Below, one piece after another: positions 8,992 through 18,264 of a stretch of DNA of 64,000 bases. The first letter of the stretch is position 1; each line of letters begins with the position of its first letter. The notes beneath the pieces are model-generated. The model saw only the letters and a program-made list of their open reading frames with translations. It was not told the DNA's origin and did not search any database. Origin of the DNA: Duncaniella freteri (GTDB lineage Bacteria > Bacteroidota > Bacteroidia > Bacteroidales > Muribaculaceae); assembly GCF_004766125.1 (NCBI RefSeq), contig NZ_SJSA01000001.1, positions 1,116,001-1,180,000 on the forward strand, given 5' to 3'. A program made the position numbers and the translations under genes.

Positions 8992-10188
8992 TCATTGCCT
9001 GACTGACCTGACATCAAGACCTGACGGCGACTGATAGATACGAAGACCGAACCTCTGCACAGAAGCTATCACATGGTCCATAATCTCAGCCTGGAAGTGC
9101 TCATACGGCTTCCACGATGTCAGAGAGGTGAACAGATAGAGATCAAGAGGTATCCCATGAGGTGTAGGCTGCAACTCACGCACCATATACAGCATATCAT
9201 CACCGGTCTTTAGCTGTGGGAGCTGCGAGATGTAGTGCTCCAGATAACGTCGATAAAGCGTAAGATTGACATACGGACCTCCGGCATCAAGACCATACCC
9301 CCAGGGCTCTTTGCGGAATTCCTCAATCTGTTCAGGCGTACAGAATGTCACTGAGTTGACATCGATTGTGACAGACCGGTTGATACGCCGGCCTTTTGAA
9401 TCGGACATCCCGCGCCAGTTCTGAAACGACTCCGTGACAAGTGAGTAAGGAGGCACGGTGACAATCGTCATATCAAAGTTCTGCACCTTTACAGTAGTAA
9501 GTCCCACTTCGAGCACAGTGCCGTTTACATTGCGGGCAGGCACGGTGATCCAGTCGCCCGGACGGAGCATGTCATTAAGAGTGAGCTGCACGCCTGCCAC
9601 AACCCCCATTATAGAGTCCTTGAACACCAGCATGAGCACCGTAGCGGCAGCCCCAAGCCCGGTTATCACCGTAAGAGGGTTCTTTTCTGCAAGTATGGAG
9701 ATAACGATTATGACACCCACGGACACCGATATGACCTGAAGCATCTGACGGATACCCTTCAGTGAGGTCACCCTGCTTGAAGAATTAGCCTCAAGAAGAT
9801 TGTAAAGAGCAAGGATGAAACGGTTGACAAGATGCACCGCCACTGCTACAAGCAGCACACGGCACGCAACGGAAACAATGCCTCTGACAGCCTCATAATA
9901 CACAAGTGCCGGAGGCAGCGTGGTCTGCATAAGAATCACCACCAAAAGCTCCGCCACAACACGCAACAGCCGCGGATTGAGAAGTATATCGTCCCACTTG
10001 GCAGAAGTGAAGTTAGTGAACTTCTCAACTACAGGTATCAGATAATGCGTAAGCAGCCAGAACAGCAGCCACGCCACAAAAAGCGCGCATGCCACTACCA
10101 TGCATGTGGAAAGCAGGTGTAGCATGTCGCCTGCCACTCCGGCTTCACGGAGCAGCGTTGTGGCAATATCAATAAAATATACCTCCAT
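8992..10188 (-). CDS. Mechanosensitive ion channel, MscS family (YbdG-like)
   Basis: 398 aa inner-membrane channel. Four to five hydrophobic helices occupy residues ~15-190. The pore-lining TM3/beta-domain junction follows: TVITGLGAAATVLMLVFKDS, then GVVAGVQLTLNDMLRPGDWI, the MscS signature. The C-terminal alpha/beta domain is larger than in E. coli MscS and resembles the YbdG/miniconductance group. It should release solutes on hypo-osmotic shock. It follows cysS with an 18-bp gap, so probably is co-transcribed with it. Start ATG 10188. Confidence 0.9.
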   Translation of the reverse strand: MEVYFIDIATTLLREAGVAGDMLHLLSTCMVVACALFVAWLLFWLLTHYLIPVVEKFTNFTSAKWDDILLNPRLLRVVAELLVVILMQTTLPPALVYYEAVRGIVSVACRVLLVAVAVHLVNRFILALYNLLEANSSSRVTSLKGIRQMLQVISVSVGVIIVISILAEKNPLTVITGLGAAATVLMLVFKDSIMGVVAGVQLTLNDMLRPGDWITVPARNVNGTVLEVGLTTVKVQNFDMTIVTVPPYSLVTESFQNWRGMSDSKGRRINRSVTIDVNSVTFCTPEQIEEFRKEPWGYGLDAGGPYVNLTLYRRYLEHYISQLPQLKTGDDMLYMVRELQPTPHGIPLDLYLFTSLTSWKPYEHFQAEIMDHVIASVQRFGLRIYQSPSGLDVRSVRQ

Positions 10189-10206
10189 TCAGAGAGACCT
10201 GAGGCA

Positions 10207-11679
10207 TTATTTAACTGACCATTCGGCACCGTCCTTGGTGTCCTTGATTACGAATCCGGCTTCGGCAAGACGGTCACGTATAAGGTCGCTTGTGGTCCAG
10301 TCCTTGGCACCCTTGGCTTTCGCACGGATGTCAAGTATGAGTTCCATAGCCTTCTCGAAGGGCTTCATGGCATCGGCATTGTCAGCACCGCCGACAATTT
10401 CAGGACGTATGCCCAGAATATCGACAAGGAATGTATCAAAGACGGATTTCAACTCGTCTATGTCCTCCTGCGTGGCAGTAGCCTTGCCATCCTTGACCGA
10501 GTTTACGAGCCGTAGGGCATCAAAGAGATGGGCTATCACTACAGGGGTGTTCATATCATCGTCAAGAGCCTCGTAGCACTTCTCACGTATCCCCTTCACA
10601 TCAATTGTCGATGATTCTGAGGGTGTGAGCTCCTGCAAGCGACGATACCCTTCCTGTATACGTCCGAGGGCCTTCTCCGATGCCTGTAATGCCTCGTTGG
10701 AGAAATCGACAGTGCCGCGGTAATGAGCCTGAAGGATGAAGAAACGGATGGTCATCGGGCTGTAAGGCTGAGTGAGAAGCGGATGCGAACCGCTGAAGAA
10801 CTCGTCGAGCGTTATGAAATTGCCCAGCGACTTACCCATCTTCTTGCCGTTGATAGTGATCATGTTATTGTGCATCCAATAATTCACGGCCTCCTGACCA
10901 TTGTGAGCCATCGACTGGGCGATCTCACACTCATGATGAGGGAACATCAGGTCCATTCCGCCGCCATGTATATCGAATGTCTCTCCGAGGTATTTCTCAC
11001 CCATTGCGGAACACTCAAGATGCCATCCAGGGAACCCCTCGCTCCAAGGCGATGGCCAATGCATGATATGCTCCGGAGAAGCTTTCTTCCACAGAGCGAA
11101 GTCAGCAGGATTGCGCTTCTGCTCCTGACCGTCCAGCGTTCGCGTGGTGGCGAGAAGTTCGTCGATATTGCGCCCGGAGAGCTTACCGTAACGATGATCC
11201 CTGTTATACTTCGGCACATCGAAATACACCGATCCGTCCGAGATATAGGCATATCCGCTGTCAAGGATTCTCTTGACGTACTCGATCTGCTCTATTATAT
11301 GCCCGGATGCATGAGGCTCGATTGACGGAGGAAGCACATTGAGAGCCTCCATAGCCTTATGGTAACGTGTCAGATAGTGCTGGACCACCTCCATCGGCTC
11401 AAGCTGCTCAAGGCGTGCTTTCTTGGCTATCTTATCCTCGCCGTCGTCAGCGTCATGCTCAAGGTGGCCCACATCAGTGATGTTACGCACATAGCGCACC
11501 TTGTATCCGAGATGGCTCAGATAACGGAAAAGCACATCAAATGTGATGGCAGGGCGCGCATGCCCCAGATGTCCGTCACCATATACGGTGGGACCGCACA
11601 CATACATGCCCACACGCCCCTCGTGAATAGGCTTGAAAGGCTGCTTTGTACGTGTAAGGGTATTGTAGATATTCAGCAT
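10207..11679 (-). CDS. cysS: Cysteinyl-tRNA synthetase
   Basis: Class Ia aminoacyl-tRNA synthetase that charges tRNA-Cys. It begins [15 protein letters not shown]. The zinc-binding Cys in [17 protein letters not shown] and the HIGH-equivalent HLGH are present, as are the zinc ligands around WHLECSAM and the KMSKS-equivalent KKMGKSLGN. The length (490 aa) is normal. A GTG at 11697 would add six residues and overlap the DUF3467 stop; the ATG at 11679, 4 bp after that stop, fits better. It is located in a minus-strand run DUF3467-cysS-mscS. Confidence 0.95.
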   Translation of the reverse strand: MLNIYNTLTRTKQPFKPIHEGRVGMYVCGPTVYGDGHLGHARPAITFDVLFRYLSHLGYKVRYVRNITDVGHLEHDADDGEDKIAKKARLEQLEPMEVVQHYLTRYHKAMEALNVLPPSIEPHASGHIIEQIEYVKRILDSGYAYISDGSVYFDVPKYNRDHRYGKLSGRNIDELLATTRTLDGQEQKRNPADFALWKKASPEHIMHWPSPWSEGFPGWHLECSAMGEKYLGETFDIHGGGMDLMFPHHECEIAQSMAHNGQEAVNYWMHNNMITINGKKMGKSLGNFITLDEFFSGSHPLLTQPYSPMTIRFFILQAHYRGTVDFSNEALQASEKALGRIQEGYRRLQELTPSESSTIDVKGIREKCYEALDDDMNTPVVIAHLFDALRLVNSVKDGKATATQEDIDELKSVFDTFLVDILGIRPEIVGGADNADAMKPFEKAMELILDIRAKAKGAKDWTTSDLIRDRLAEAGFVIKDTKDGAEWSVK

Positions 11680-11683
11680 ACTG

Positions 11684-12007
11684 TCAGGCTTTGCCACCCA
11701 TTATGAATGGATTGGGGATCTCTCCGTTGTTACCTCCGTTGTTGACAGGGCGTTTGGGAAGGATCGGACCGAATGTGCTCTCGTACTTCTTGACATTCTC
11801 CATAAGCGCGCCCAGAAGGTTCTTGGCGTTCTCAGGGCTCATGATGATGCGGCTCTGCACCTTGGCGCCCGGCATGTTAGGAGCCATGGTGATAAAGTCG
11901 ATGAAGAACTCGTTGGCACCATGAGTGATGACTGCGAGATTGGAATATATACCTTTGGCCACCTCCGGGGTAAGCTCTATCTTGATTTCCTGTTGCTGGT
12001 TGTCCAT
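11684..12007 (-). CDS. DUF3467 family protein
   Basis: 107 aa, cytoplasmic, no signal or membrane segment. Matches DUF3467, a small conserved Bacteroidetes family: [22 protein letters not shown], then [33 protein letters not shown] Gly/Asn-rich tail ends the protein. Function is unknown; no catalytic motif is visible. It is directly upstream of cysS with a 4-bp gap. Confidence 0.85.
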   Translation of the reverse strand: MDNQQQEIKIELTPEVAKGIYSNLAVITHGANEFFIDFITMAPNMPGAKVQSRIIMSPENAKNLLGALMENVKKYESTFGPILPKRPVNNGGNNGEIPNPFIMGGKA

Positions 12008-12035
12008 GATTATATTTTATAATTTATTTTTCTGA

Positions 12036-12770
12036 TTATTTTTTCGCGACATATATGGTGCATGTCCCGAACGTAAGAGATATCGCACGTGCCGACGAGA
12101 AACCTGCTTCAAGCATTATAGCTGTCATGTCGTCACCCTGCGGCACTGCTGCAATGGACTCCGGAAGATAGCTGTAAGCTCTGACATCCTTCGACACCAG
12201 GCGTCCCACTGCGGGTATTACATGGCGTGTGTAGATATCGTAAAGAGGCCTTACCGCACGCGAACGAGGAGTCGACAGTTCAAGTATCACAGCTGTACCT
12301 CCAGGGCGCAACACCCTGTGCATCTCGCGATACCCTCCGGACAGATCGGCAAAATTACGCACGCCATAAGCACACGTCACTGCATCAAACGAGCCGTCGG
12401 TAAACGGCAAAAGCAGACAATCCCCTATCCCGAGGGTGACAATCTCCTGCAAGCCCTCCTTCTCCACCTTCCGGCGGCCGATCTCCACCATACCCTCCGA
12501 CAGATCCACCCCTGTAACAGAGATAGGATCCAGCTCCCGGGCGAGCCTGATAGCAAGATCACCTGTGCCGGTGGCAATATCGAGAATATCATCATGCGGC
12601 TCCTCTTTGAGGAGCTTTACTGCCCGCGAACGCCACATGCGGTCAATGCCGAGAGTCATCGCCCGGTTCATAAAATCATAAGCCGGGGCAATGGAATCAA
12701 ACATCTCGCGCACCTGCCGGGCCTTGTCGCCCGAGCCTTCGCCATAAGGGGTGATATTCTCGACCTGCAT
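12036..12770 (-). CDS. ubiE: Demethylmenaquinone methyltransferase
   Basis: SAM-dependent C-methyltransferase (UbiE/MenG) that makes menaquinone from demethylmenaquinone, the final step of the quinone pathway used by anaerobic Bacteroidetes respiration. 244 aa with YDFMNRAMTLGIDRMWR (family motif), the SAM loop DIATGTGDLAI, and FDAVTCAYGVRNF. The pathway role follows from the family. Separated from purC by 45 bp, so possibly one transcript. Confidence 0.93.
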   Translation of the reverse strand: MQVENITPYGEGSGDKARQVREMFDSIAPAYDFMNRAMTLGIDRMWRSRAVKLLKEEPHDDILDIATGTGDLAIRLARELDPISVTGVDLSEGMVEIGRRKVEKEGLQEIVTLGIGDCLLLPFTDGSFDAVTCAYGVRNFADLSGGYREMHRVLRPGGTAVILELSTPRSRAVRPLYDIYTRHVIPAVGRLVSKDVRAYSYLPESIAAVPQGDDMTAIMLEAGFSSARAISLTFGTCTIYVAKK

Positions 12771-12815
12771 TCTGTCTCAGAAAGTTAATAGCGTGTATGG
12801 GAGGGACCGGGAATA

Positions 12816-13769
12816 TCAAGGGTTCAGACGGTTGAGGCAATCAAGGACATTAGCGGCGATACGCTCGTCGAGATGCTCTTCGGGTGCTTTCTCGAACTTC
12901 TTGCCTGTGATGTGCTCATACAGCTCGATGTAACGCTCGGAAACCTCCTCACAGAAAGCATCGGTCATCTCGGGCACCTGCTGCCCCTCCTTGCCCATGA
13001 AGCCGTTAGCCATAAGCCACTCGCGCACAAATTCCTTTGAAAGCTGTTTCTGGGGCTCGCCTTTGGCAAGACGCTCCTCATAACCTTCGGCATAGAAATA
13101 ACGAGAGGAATCGGGAGTATGGATCTCGTCAATGAGTATCACTTTGCCGTCTCGCAGGCCGAACTCGTACTTGGTATCGACGAGGATAAGCCCCTTCTCG
13201 GCAGCCATCTCTGACCCTTTCTTAAAGAGAGCGCGTGTGTAGGCAGCCATTGTGTCAAACTGCTCGGCAGTGACGATACCCTGAGCGATAGCCTCTTCGC
13301 GAGAGATGTTCTCATCGTGTCCTGCATCAGCTTTAGTGGTGGGGGTGATTATAGGCTCGGGGAAACGCTGGTTCTCCACCATACCCTCAGGAAGTTTCAC
13401 TCCGCAAAGTTCACGCATGCCGGCCTTGTACTCACGCCATGCGCTTCCGGCGAGATAGCCTCGTATGATCATCTCCAGGCGAAGACCTTCGCAACGGTAG
13501 CCAACAGTGACCATAGGGTCGGGCACAGCGATCTTCCAGTTGGGGACAAGATCGGCTGTAGCATCGAGCATCGAAGCGGCTATCTGATTAAGTGCCTGCC
13601 CCTTGTAAGGTATACCCTTGGGAAGAATCACATCAAATGCCGAGATGCGGTCGGTAGCGACCATCACGAGAAGATCGTCACCAATAGAATAGACGTCACG
13701 TACTTTTCCATGATATACAGCCGTCTGACCGGGGAAATTAAAGTCGGTGTTAACCAGTGTAGTTGCCAT
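12816..13769 (-). CDS. purC: Phosphoribosylaminoimidazole-succinocarboxamide synthase
   Basis: SAICAR synthetase, joining CAIR and aspartate with ATP in purine synthesis. 317 aa with [20 protein letters not shown] at the ATP site, DRISAFDV, and the central [14 protein letters not shown] segment. The long form (>300 aa) is normal in Bacteroidetes. A good promoter lies 28-59 bp upstream of the start codon, so purC can head a transcript continuing into ubiE. Confidence 0.95.
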   Translation of the reverse strand: MATTLVNTDFNFPGQTAVYHGKVRDVYSIGDDLLVMVATDRISAFDVILPKGIPYKGQALNQIAASMLDATADLVPNWKIAVPDPMVTVGYRCEGLRLEMIIRGYLAGSAWREYKAGMRELCGVKLPEGMVENQRFPEPIITPTTKADAGHDENISREEAIAQGIVTAEQFDTMAAYTRALFKKGSEMAAEKGLILVDTKYEFGLRDGKVILIDEIHTPDSSRYFYAEGYEERLAKGEPQKQLSKEFVREWLMANGFMGKEGQQVPEMTDAFCEEVSERYIELYEHITGKKFEKAPEEHLDERIAANVLDCLNRLNP

Positions 13770-13796
13770 AATTTATACCGTAAAATAATTATATGG

Positions 13797-13828
13797 CAAA
13801 ATTAGTAATATAATTCAATTTTCGCAAG
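13797..13828 (-). promoter_or_regulatory. Promoter of purC
   Basis: On the minus strand: CTTG (13828-13825), 20 bp, TAATTTTG (13804-13797). The -7 box is perfect; the -33 box matches 3 of 4. It lies just upstream of purC (start 13769), leaving a leader of about 20 nt. Confidence 0.6.
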
Positions 13829-13848
13829 CAAAAGTTAAGTCTTAAAGG

Positions 13849-15240
13849 CTACTCGGGGCTATTCTGATACGCTCCGGGGCGAGGAGCGGGGAAGCGCGGG
13901 CAGCCCCAATAGTCAACGGCGGCATCCGGAAGCGTCAGTGATGCATCGGCATGGCTTAGAGCCGGAGACACGTCAGCCAGACGATAATCGAATATATATT
14001 CCTCTCTCACAACGGCATACATCGGATCTGTGTCCCACATGCAATTGACGAAATTCTCGTCATCCCTGCCAGCGCTTTTCATCACACACGATCGCAACAC
14101 GACGTCCGTACCCGAAAGATCCCCTACAGAGAAATCGGTGCCGAGCCCATACAGGATGCTATTCGTGATCGAAGCCTTGAGATACGGCAACCCCGATGAG
14201 TCGTCGCTACCCGGACTGTAGTGATATATCTGCACCACAGGCCCGCGCGGAGCTGTGAAAAGATAATAATTGGCAAATGTGCAATGGTTAGCCTCAATCA
14301 CCCCTCCGGTCGCAGACAATGCTCCTAACGACGCATCCGCCACCTCACATCCCACGAGCCTGACCCCGGCATGGCGCGCAGAAAGCGCATAACCTGCTGA
14401 ATTTCGTATACGGCAATTAAGGAAATCGGCTTCGGCAAGAGAATCGACCAGCACTCCCCCGACAGTGTTGCGCACAATGGTATGCGACAGCCGGTTTCCA
14501 GAGCTTTCGGGAGCGATATGAAGTCCGTCCCATTGCGAAGCCATAAGATCAAACGGTATGCCCCCGACCACATTGCCCATACGGTCACCTGCCATCTCGA
14601 CCCACGCCCCGGGGACACCCTCCGTGACAAGCGAGCCATAGACACGCATATAGGACTTGTCATGGAAACAAAGCTTCGTGCCGGGCAATAACCGCAGTGT
14701 GGCTCCGTGAGCCACCACCAACGAATCGAAAATCTGATAAGGATATGTGGCATCCCACGTCTCATCCGACACCACCTCTACCCCATTCTTACGCACCACA
14801 TCCTGCCCTGACGCCTTAAGCACCACTGTTGATGTCACGCCATTGGTGACAAAATCGACATGCCCCTCCACCGTGACAGGCCTGGGATCGGAATTAGCAG
14901 GGAGCATTGCATCGACAAACACATAAATCGAGTCGCCTGGACGGATCTGAACATCATGAAACTCAACTCCTGCATAACCGTCCACATTAACACGGAACAG
15001 ACCGGAAGATTCTCCGCGCAAAGAGATATCACTTATATTCAGCACCTTGCCACAACGGTTATACACCATAAATCGGCTTGTAGGGGTAAGCTGTCCTGTA
15101 AAATAATGACCCATATCGAGGGTGTCAACCGAAAATACAGGCTGAGAGGAGGGCGAACTGTCAATACCGTCCTCGATACAGGATGAGGATAGGGACAATA
15201 TGAGAATTACGGCGATTGCCGCGAACGACGTCTTGACCAT
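13849..15240 (-). CDS. Lipoprotein with parallel beta-helix repeats
   Basis: 463 aa. Signal peptide ending in lipobox SLSSSC (Cys21), so a membrane-anchored lipoprotein. Residues ~30-150 look like an Ig-like domain (IRPGDSIYVFVDAML). From about 180 on, short repeating turns such as RLSHTIVRNTVGGVLVDS and ADFLNCRIRNSAGYALSAR are typical of right-handed parallel beta-helix proteins, though no polysaccharide-lyase active site is evident. Exact role unknown; similar Bacteroidetes proteins are annotated only as right-handed beta-helix proteins. It is 27 bp downstream of the DUF4369-like lipoprotein, suggesting a two-gene surface unit. Confidence 0.75.
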   Translation of the reverse strand: MVKTSFAAIAVILILSLSSSCIEDGIDSSPSSQPVFSVDTLDMGHYFTGQLTPTSRFMVYNRCGKVLNISDISLRGESSGLFRVNVDGYAGVEFHDVQIRPGDSIYVFVDAMLPANSDPRPVTVEGHVDFVTNGVTSTVVLKASGQDVVRKNGVEVVSDETWDATYPYQIFDSLVVAHGATLRLLPGTKLCFHDKSYMRVYGSLVTEGVPGAWVEMAGDRMGNVVGGIPFDLMASQWDGLHIAPESSGNRLSHTIVRNTVGGVLVDSLAEADFLNCRIRNSAGYALSARHAGVRLVGCEVADASLGALSATGGVIEANHCTFANYYLFTAPRGPVVQIYHYSPGSDDSSGLPYLKASITNSILYGLGTDFSVGDLSGTDVVLRSCVMKSAGRDDENFVNCMWDTDPMYAVVREEYIFDYRLADVSPALSHADASLTLPDAAVDYWGCPRFPAPRPGAYQNSPE

Positions 15241-15267
15241 ACCCTAACAACGTGAAAAACACGTTGA

Positions 15268-16335
15268 TTATTGCGGCATGACAGACACAGAATCCTGTCT
15301 TACAGAATCCTTGACGGCGTTCAGTCCGAAACGTGAGCGAAGCAGTGTGTCGGCTCTATGGAATGACGAACCGCGGTAGCACTGACGCCCCACACTGTCA
15401 GCAACAACATAGAACGGCGTGCGAGGCACCGCAAGACGACGGATATGAAGCGAGGAGGGCCCTCCGGGCAACCATCCCTGATGCCATGTGGAGCTGTCAT
15501 TGTCAACCATTCTGTGCCACATGGACGAGTCGGGTGCCAACGAGATCTCTATCAGCTGGAACTGACGTTTCGTAAGGGTGTCACGCAGCTCTCTTAAACG
15601 ACGGCTTATACTGTCGGGGGTACGCTTGTCGTTGAACACGAGGAGGGCATAGCTCTGCATGCCGGGCGAATACCTTATGATAGAGCCTTTGCCATTGTAT
15701 ATGGTGAAAGGCTTGACCTCACCACGCGCCGAGGTCGACACCTGGTCACCTATCGGAGAGGCAAACGACCTCACCACCAGGAACGGACGCGCCTCAGGCG
15801 ATATCTCGTTCAGAAGAGAGTCGGCGAGCATCTCATATCCGTTAGGGCGGAAACGTGTCACCATAAGCATTGCCGACATCATGCTTGACGGATTGCTGCG
15901 CACTGCGTCCGCTATCATACTGTTGACCTCGGCATCGTCACCATGGGTGAGAACTGAATCATGCTCCACCACATAAGCCGTGTAATCGCGCGAAGCATCC
16001 TGTCCTGTGATAGTAAGTGTAGAGGGATCATCAAGTTTCATCTTGACATCCAGATGATCACCGTTGCACGCCACACATGTGAACAGCAGACTTCCATCAA
16101 TCGTATAGACCTCCACAAGAGTGGGCTGGACCGATGACGCACGCATATCCACCTTGCCGTCAACAGGATGAAATGACAATCGCGATATACCGCTCCGTGT
16201 CACATACACCATCTCCAGTCCGCGGGTTCCGAGCCCCTTGATGTCGCACCGGATGACAAACTCCTCTTCACTGCCGCATGCCACAGTCAAAAACAGTACG
16301 CACAATAGTGCAAGTATGCTGAATAGTTTTCTCAT
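15268..16335 (-). CDS. DUF4369-like lipoprotein
   Basis: 355 aa from ATG 16335. Signal peptide with lipobox LTVAC (Cys20). The N-terminal ~100 residues (FVIRCDIKGLGTRGLEMVYV, then VEVYTIDGSLLFTCVACNGD) resemble the DUF4369 domain that often precedes thioredoxin-like modules in Bacteroidetes. The C-terminal part (SYALLVFNDKRTPDSISRRL, then FYVVADSVGRQCYRG) has a thioredoxin-fold feel but no CxxC. An in-frame ATG at 16365 is rejected because it falls inside the promoter -7 box (16363-16370). Role unknown. Confidence 0.7.
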   Translation of the reverse strand: MRKLFSILALLCVLFLTVACGSEEEFVIRCDIKGLGTRGLEMVYVTRSGISRLSFHPVDGKVDMRASSVQPTLVEVYTIDGSLLFTCVACNGDHLDVKMKLDDPSTLTITGQDASRDYTAYVVEHDSVLTHGDDAEVNSMIADAVRSNPSSMMSAMLMVTRFRPNGYEMLADSLLNEISPEARPFLVVRSFASPIGDQVSTSARGEVKPFTIYNGKGSIIRYSPGMQSYALLVFNDKRTPDSISRRLRELRDTLTKRQFQLIEISLAPDSSMWHRMVDNDSSTWHQGWLPGGPSSLHIRRLAVPRTPFYVVADSVGRQCYRGSSFHRADTLLRSRFGLNAVKDSVRQDSVSVMPQ

Positions 16336-16362
16336 TGCGTTCAAAAATAGCTGTTTCAGGGA

Positions 16363-16395
16363 CAAAATTAGGCAAAATTTCTGCTAATAGCCAAC
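16363..16395 (-). promoter_or_regulatory. Promoter of the lipoprotein pair
   Basis: Minus strand: GTTG (16395-16392), 21 bp, TAATTTTG (16370-16363). The predicted start is near 16356 and sets the downstream gene's start at 16335. Confidence 0.5.
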
Positions 16396-16413
16396 ATATT
16401 TAGAGTAAATCCT

Positions 16414-16421
16414 TAAATTTG
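16414..16421 (+). promoter_or_regulatory. -7 box upstream of the phospholipase gene
   Basis: TAAATTTG at 16414-16421, 19 bp before the ATG at 16441. It matches TAnnTTTG, but no good TTTG lies 19-21 bp upstream, so this is a partial promoter call. The divergent promoter at 16363-16395 is only 18 bp away. Confidence 0.4.
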
Positions 16422-16440
16422 TACCCTTAAAGCTTCAATC

Positions 16441-17289
16441 ATGCGATTCATCACCATACTGCTTATCATTTTCGCCATATCCGTGCCCGATATGCGCGGA
16501 CAGATAGTCAACATAACCCCTGAGGGGGAGACTGGCACTGTCAATTCCGACAGCATACGCCAAGCCTTTGACTCAGGACCGTTCTTCGGTCTATACAAGG
16601 ACAACTATTTCATATTCGGGCCACCTGTCGGGCAGAAGATCAGGAAAGACAACACAAACATAAAATTCCAGATATCCATAGCCCAGCGACTCACCAAGAC
16701 CACTCTGCCGGGAGGCACCTATCTATTCCTGTTCTACACGCAGAAATGCTTCTGGAATGTGCTTGAGAATTCGATGCCTATGACCGACCTCAACTTCAAC
16801 CCCGGCATAGGTCTTACCAAGCCGCTGTTTGTACGCAACCGCTTCGTAGGCAAAATCAATTTCATCCTTGAGCATGAATCCAACGGACGTGACGGCACAG
16901 CATCCCGCTCCTGGAACCGCATATCGCTCGGAGGCAACATAATGATCGGGCCGCAGCTGATAGTCCACGGCAAGTTCTGGATACCTATCATCGACGGAAT
17001 GGAGAACAAGGACATTCTTGATTACTGCGGCATCTATCAGGTAGGCACCCAGTTCTACACCCCCAACGAACGGTTCGGAGTGGCAGTGACATTGGTGAAA
17101 CGCAAAGGCTGGGAACTAAACTACAACACTATTGTGGAACTGAACTACCGGCTTTTCAAGCGTGACAACCAGTACCTTTTCGTCCAATACTACAACGGCT
17201 ACGGCGAAGGCCTCCTTGACTACAAACAGTACCACTCCAACATCCGCATCGGCCTCGGCATAAAACCGAGACTGTTCAGCGACTACTGA
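16441..17289 (+). CDS. pldA: Outer-membrane phospholipase A (OmPLA/PldA family)
   Basis: 282 aa with an N-terminal signal peptide (cleavage near MRGQ, residues 18-22). Beta-barrel enzyme that hydrolyses acyl chains of phospholipids in the outer leaflet when the outer membrane is disturbed. The catalytic motif is intact: His145, Ser147 and Asn159 in EHESNGRDG...SRSWNRI. This has the same His+2 Ser, +14 Asn spacing as E. coli OmPLA (H142/S144/N156). Alternating hydrophobic strands and a C-terminal aromatic-rich strand fit a 12-strand barrel. Single gene between a divergent lipoprotein and dapB. Confidence 0.88.
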   Translation: MRFITILLIIFAISVPDMRGQIVNITPEGETGTVNSDSIRQAFDSGPFFGLYKDNYFIFGPPVGQKIRKDNTNIKFQISIAQRLTKTTLPGGTYLFLFYTQKCFWNVLENSMPMTDLNFNPGIGLTKPLFVRNRFVGKINFILEHESNGRDGTASRSWNRISLGGNIMIGPQLIVHGKFWIPIIDGMENKDILDYCGIYQVGTQFYTPNERFGVAVTLVKRKGWELNYNTIVELNYRLFKRDNQYLFVQYYNGYGEGLLDYKQYHSNIRIGLGIKPRLFSDY

Positions 17290-17420
17290 CAAGCCGCTCC
17301 GGTACCGATACACACAATCCACCATGCGCGGCAGAACTTCGTCATAAAAACAATCAGAAAATTGTTGATAATAGTTGTTAATCGTAGCGGCACATCCCCG
17401 ATTGTTTGACAAATTTTAGT

Positions 17421-17428
17421 TAACTTTG
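17421..17428 (+). promoter_or_regulatory. -7 box immediately upstream of dapB
   Basis: TAACTTTG at 17421-17428 ends only 7 bp before the dapB ATG at 17436. A matching TTTG is not at the usual spacing (the nearest, 17405-17408, is 12 bp away). If used, the mRNA would start at or next to the start codon. Confidence 0.4.
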
Positions 17429-17435
17429 CGGTGTT

Positions 17436-18227
17436 ATGAGAATAGCTATTATAGGATATGGTAAAATGGGTCACGCCATCGAGCGCATCGCTCTTGAGCG
17501 CGGCCACGAGATCGTGTCGGTGATTGATGCCGGCAATACCGACAGCTTTGACTCGGAGGAATTCGCCTCGGCTGAAGCAGCCATAGAGTTCACCACCCCC
17601 TCCACCGCCCCTGCCAACATAATGCGTGCGGCATCCAAAGGGGTCCCGGTGGTATGCGGTTCCACCGGATGGGCCGAACGCCGCGCCGAAGTGGAGAAAG
17701 CAGTCCTTGACGCAGGCGGAGCACTCCTTGCCTCAAGCAACTTCAGCATAGGGGTCCATGTGTTCAACAACATCTCCCGCCGTCTTGCCCACATAATGGG
17801 TAAACTCCCGCAGTACACCCCCCATCTTGCCGAGACACATCATATCCACAAACTCGACCATCCCTCAGGGACAGCAATCACCATAGCCGAAGGGATCATC
17901 GATGAATGCCCCAGAATATCAGGATGGGAGGATGAAGGCATACTGTGGATGAACGCCACCGAGCAGGAACAGGAAAAAATGACCGCCGACATAGCCCGAC
18001 GCGCCAAAGAGATTCCGTCGGACAAACTGCCGGTGCTTGCACTGCGTAAGGATGAGGTGCCGGGGATACATGTGGTGTCATGGGAATCGCCAGTCGACGC
18101 CATCACCATCACCCACTCAGCCAAGTCACGCGACGGATTCGCACTCGGAGCCGTAATGGCAGCCGAATGGATCGCTTCCCGCAAAGGGATCTACACCATT
18201 GACCAAATGATGGACGACATACTTTAA
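17436..18227 (+). CDS. dapB: 4-hydroxy-tetrahydrodipicolinate reductase
   Basis: NAD(P)H-dependent reductase of the diaminopimelate/lysine pathway, needed for peptidoglycan. 263 aa. The Rossmann motif GYGKMGHAIE is at residues 6-15, and the catalytic signature ETHHIHKLDHPSGTA (proton-donor His, substrate-binding Lys) is intact. The start MRIAIIGYGKMG is the usual family N-terminus. lepB follows 37 bp later; I infer that dapB, lepB, the WbqC-like gene and metF form one transcription unit. Confidence 0.95.
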   Translation: MRIAIIGYGKMGHAIERIALERGHEIVSVIDAGNTDSFDSEEFASAEAAIEFTTPSTAPANIMRAASKGVPVVCGSTGWAERRAEVEKAVLDAGGALLASSNFSIGVHVFNNISRRLAHIMGKLPQYTPHLAETHHIHKLDHPSGTAITIAEGIIDECPRISGWEDEGILWMNATEQEQEKMTADIARRAKEIPSDKLPVLALRKDEVPGIHVVSWESPVDAITITHSAKSRDGFALGAVMAAEWIASRKGIYTIDQMMDDIL

Positions 18228-18264
18228 GAGTCTATCGTACAATAAAGTACGCTTAAATACAAAT

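Noticed and set aside
10723..11325. 200-codon plus-strand frame inside cysS
   Set aside because: Shadow of the cysS sequence; no ribosome site or recognisable protein.
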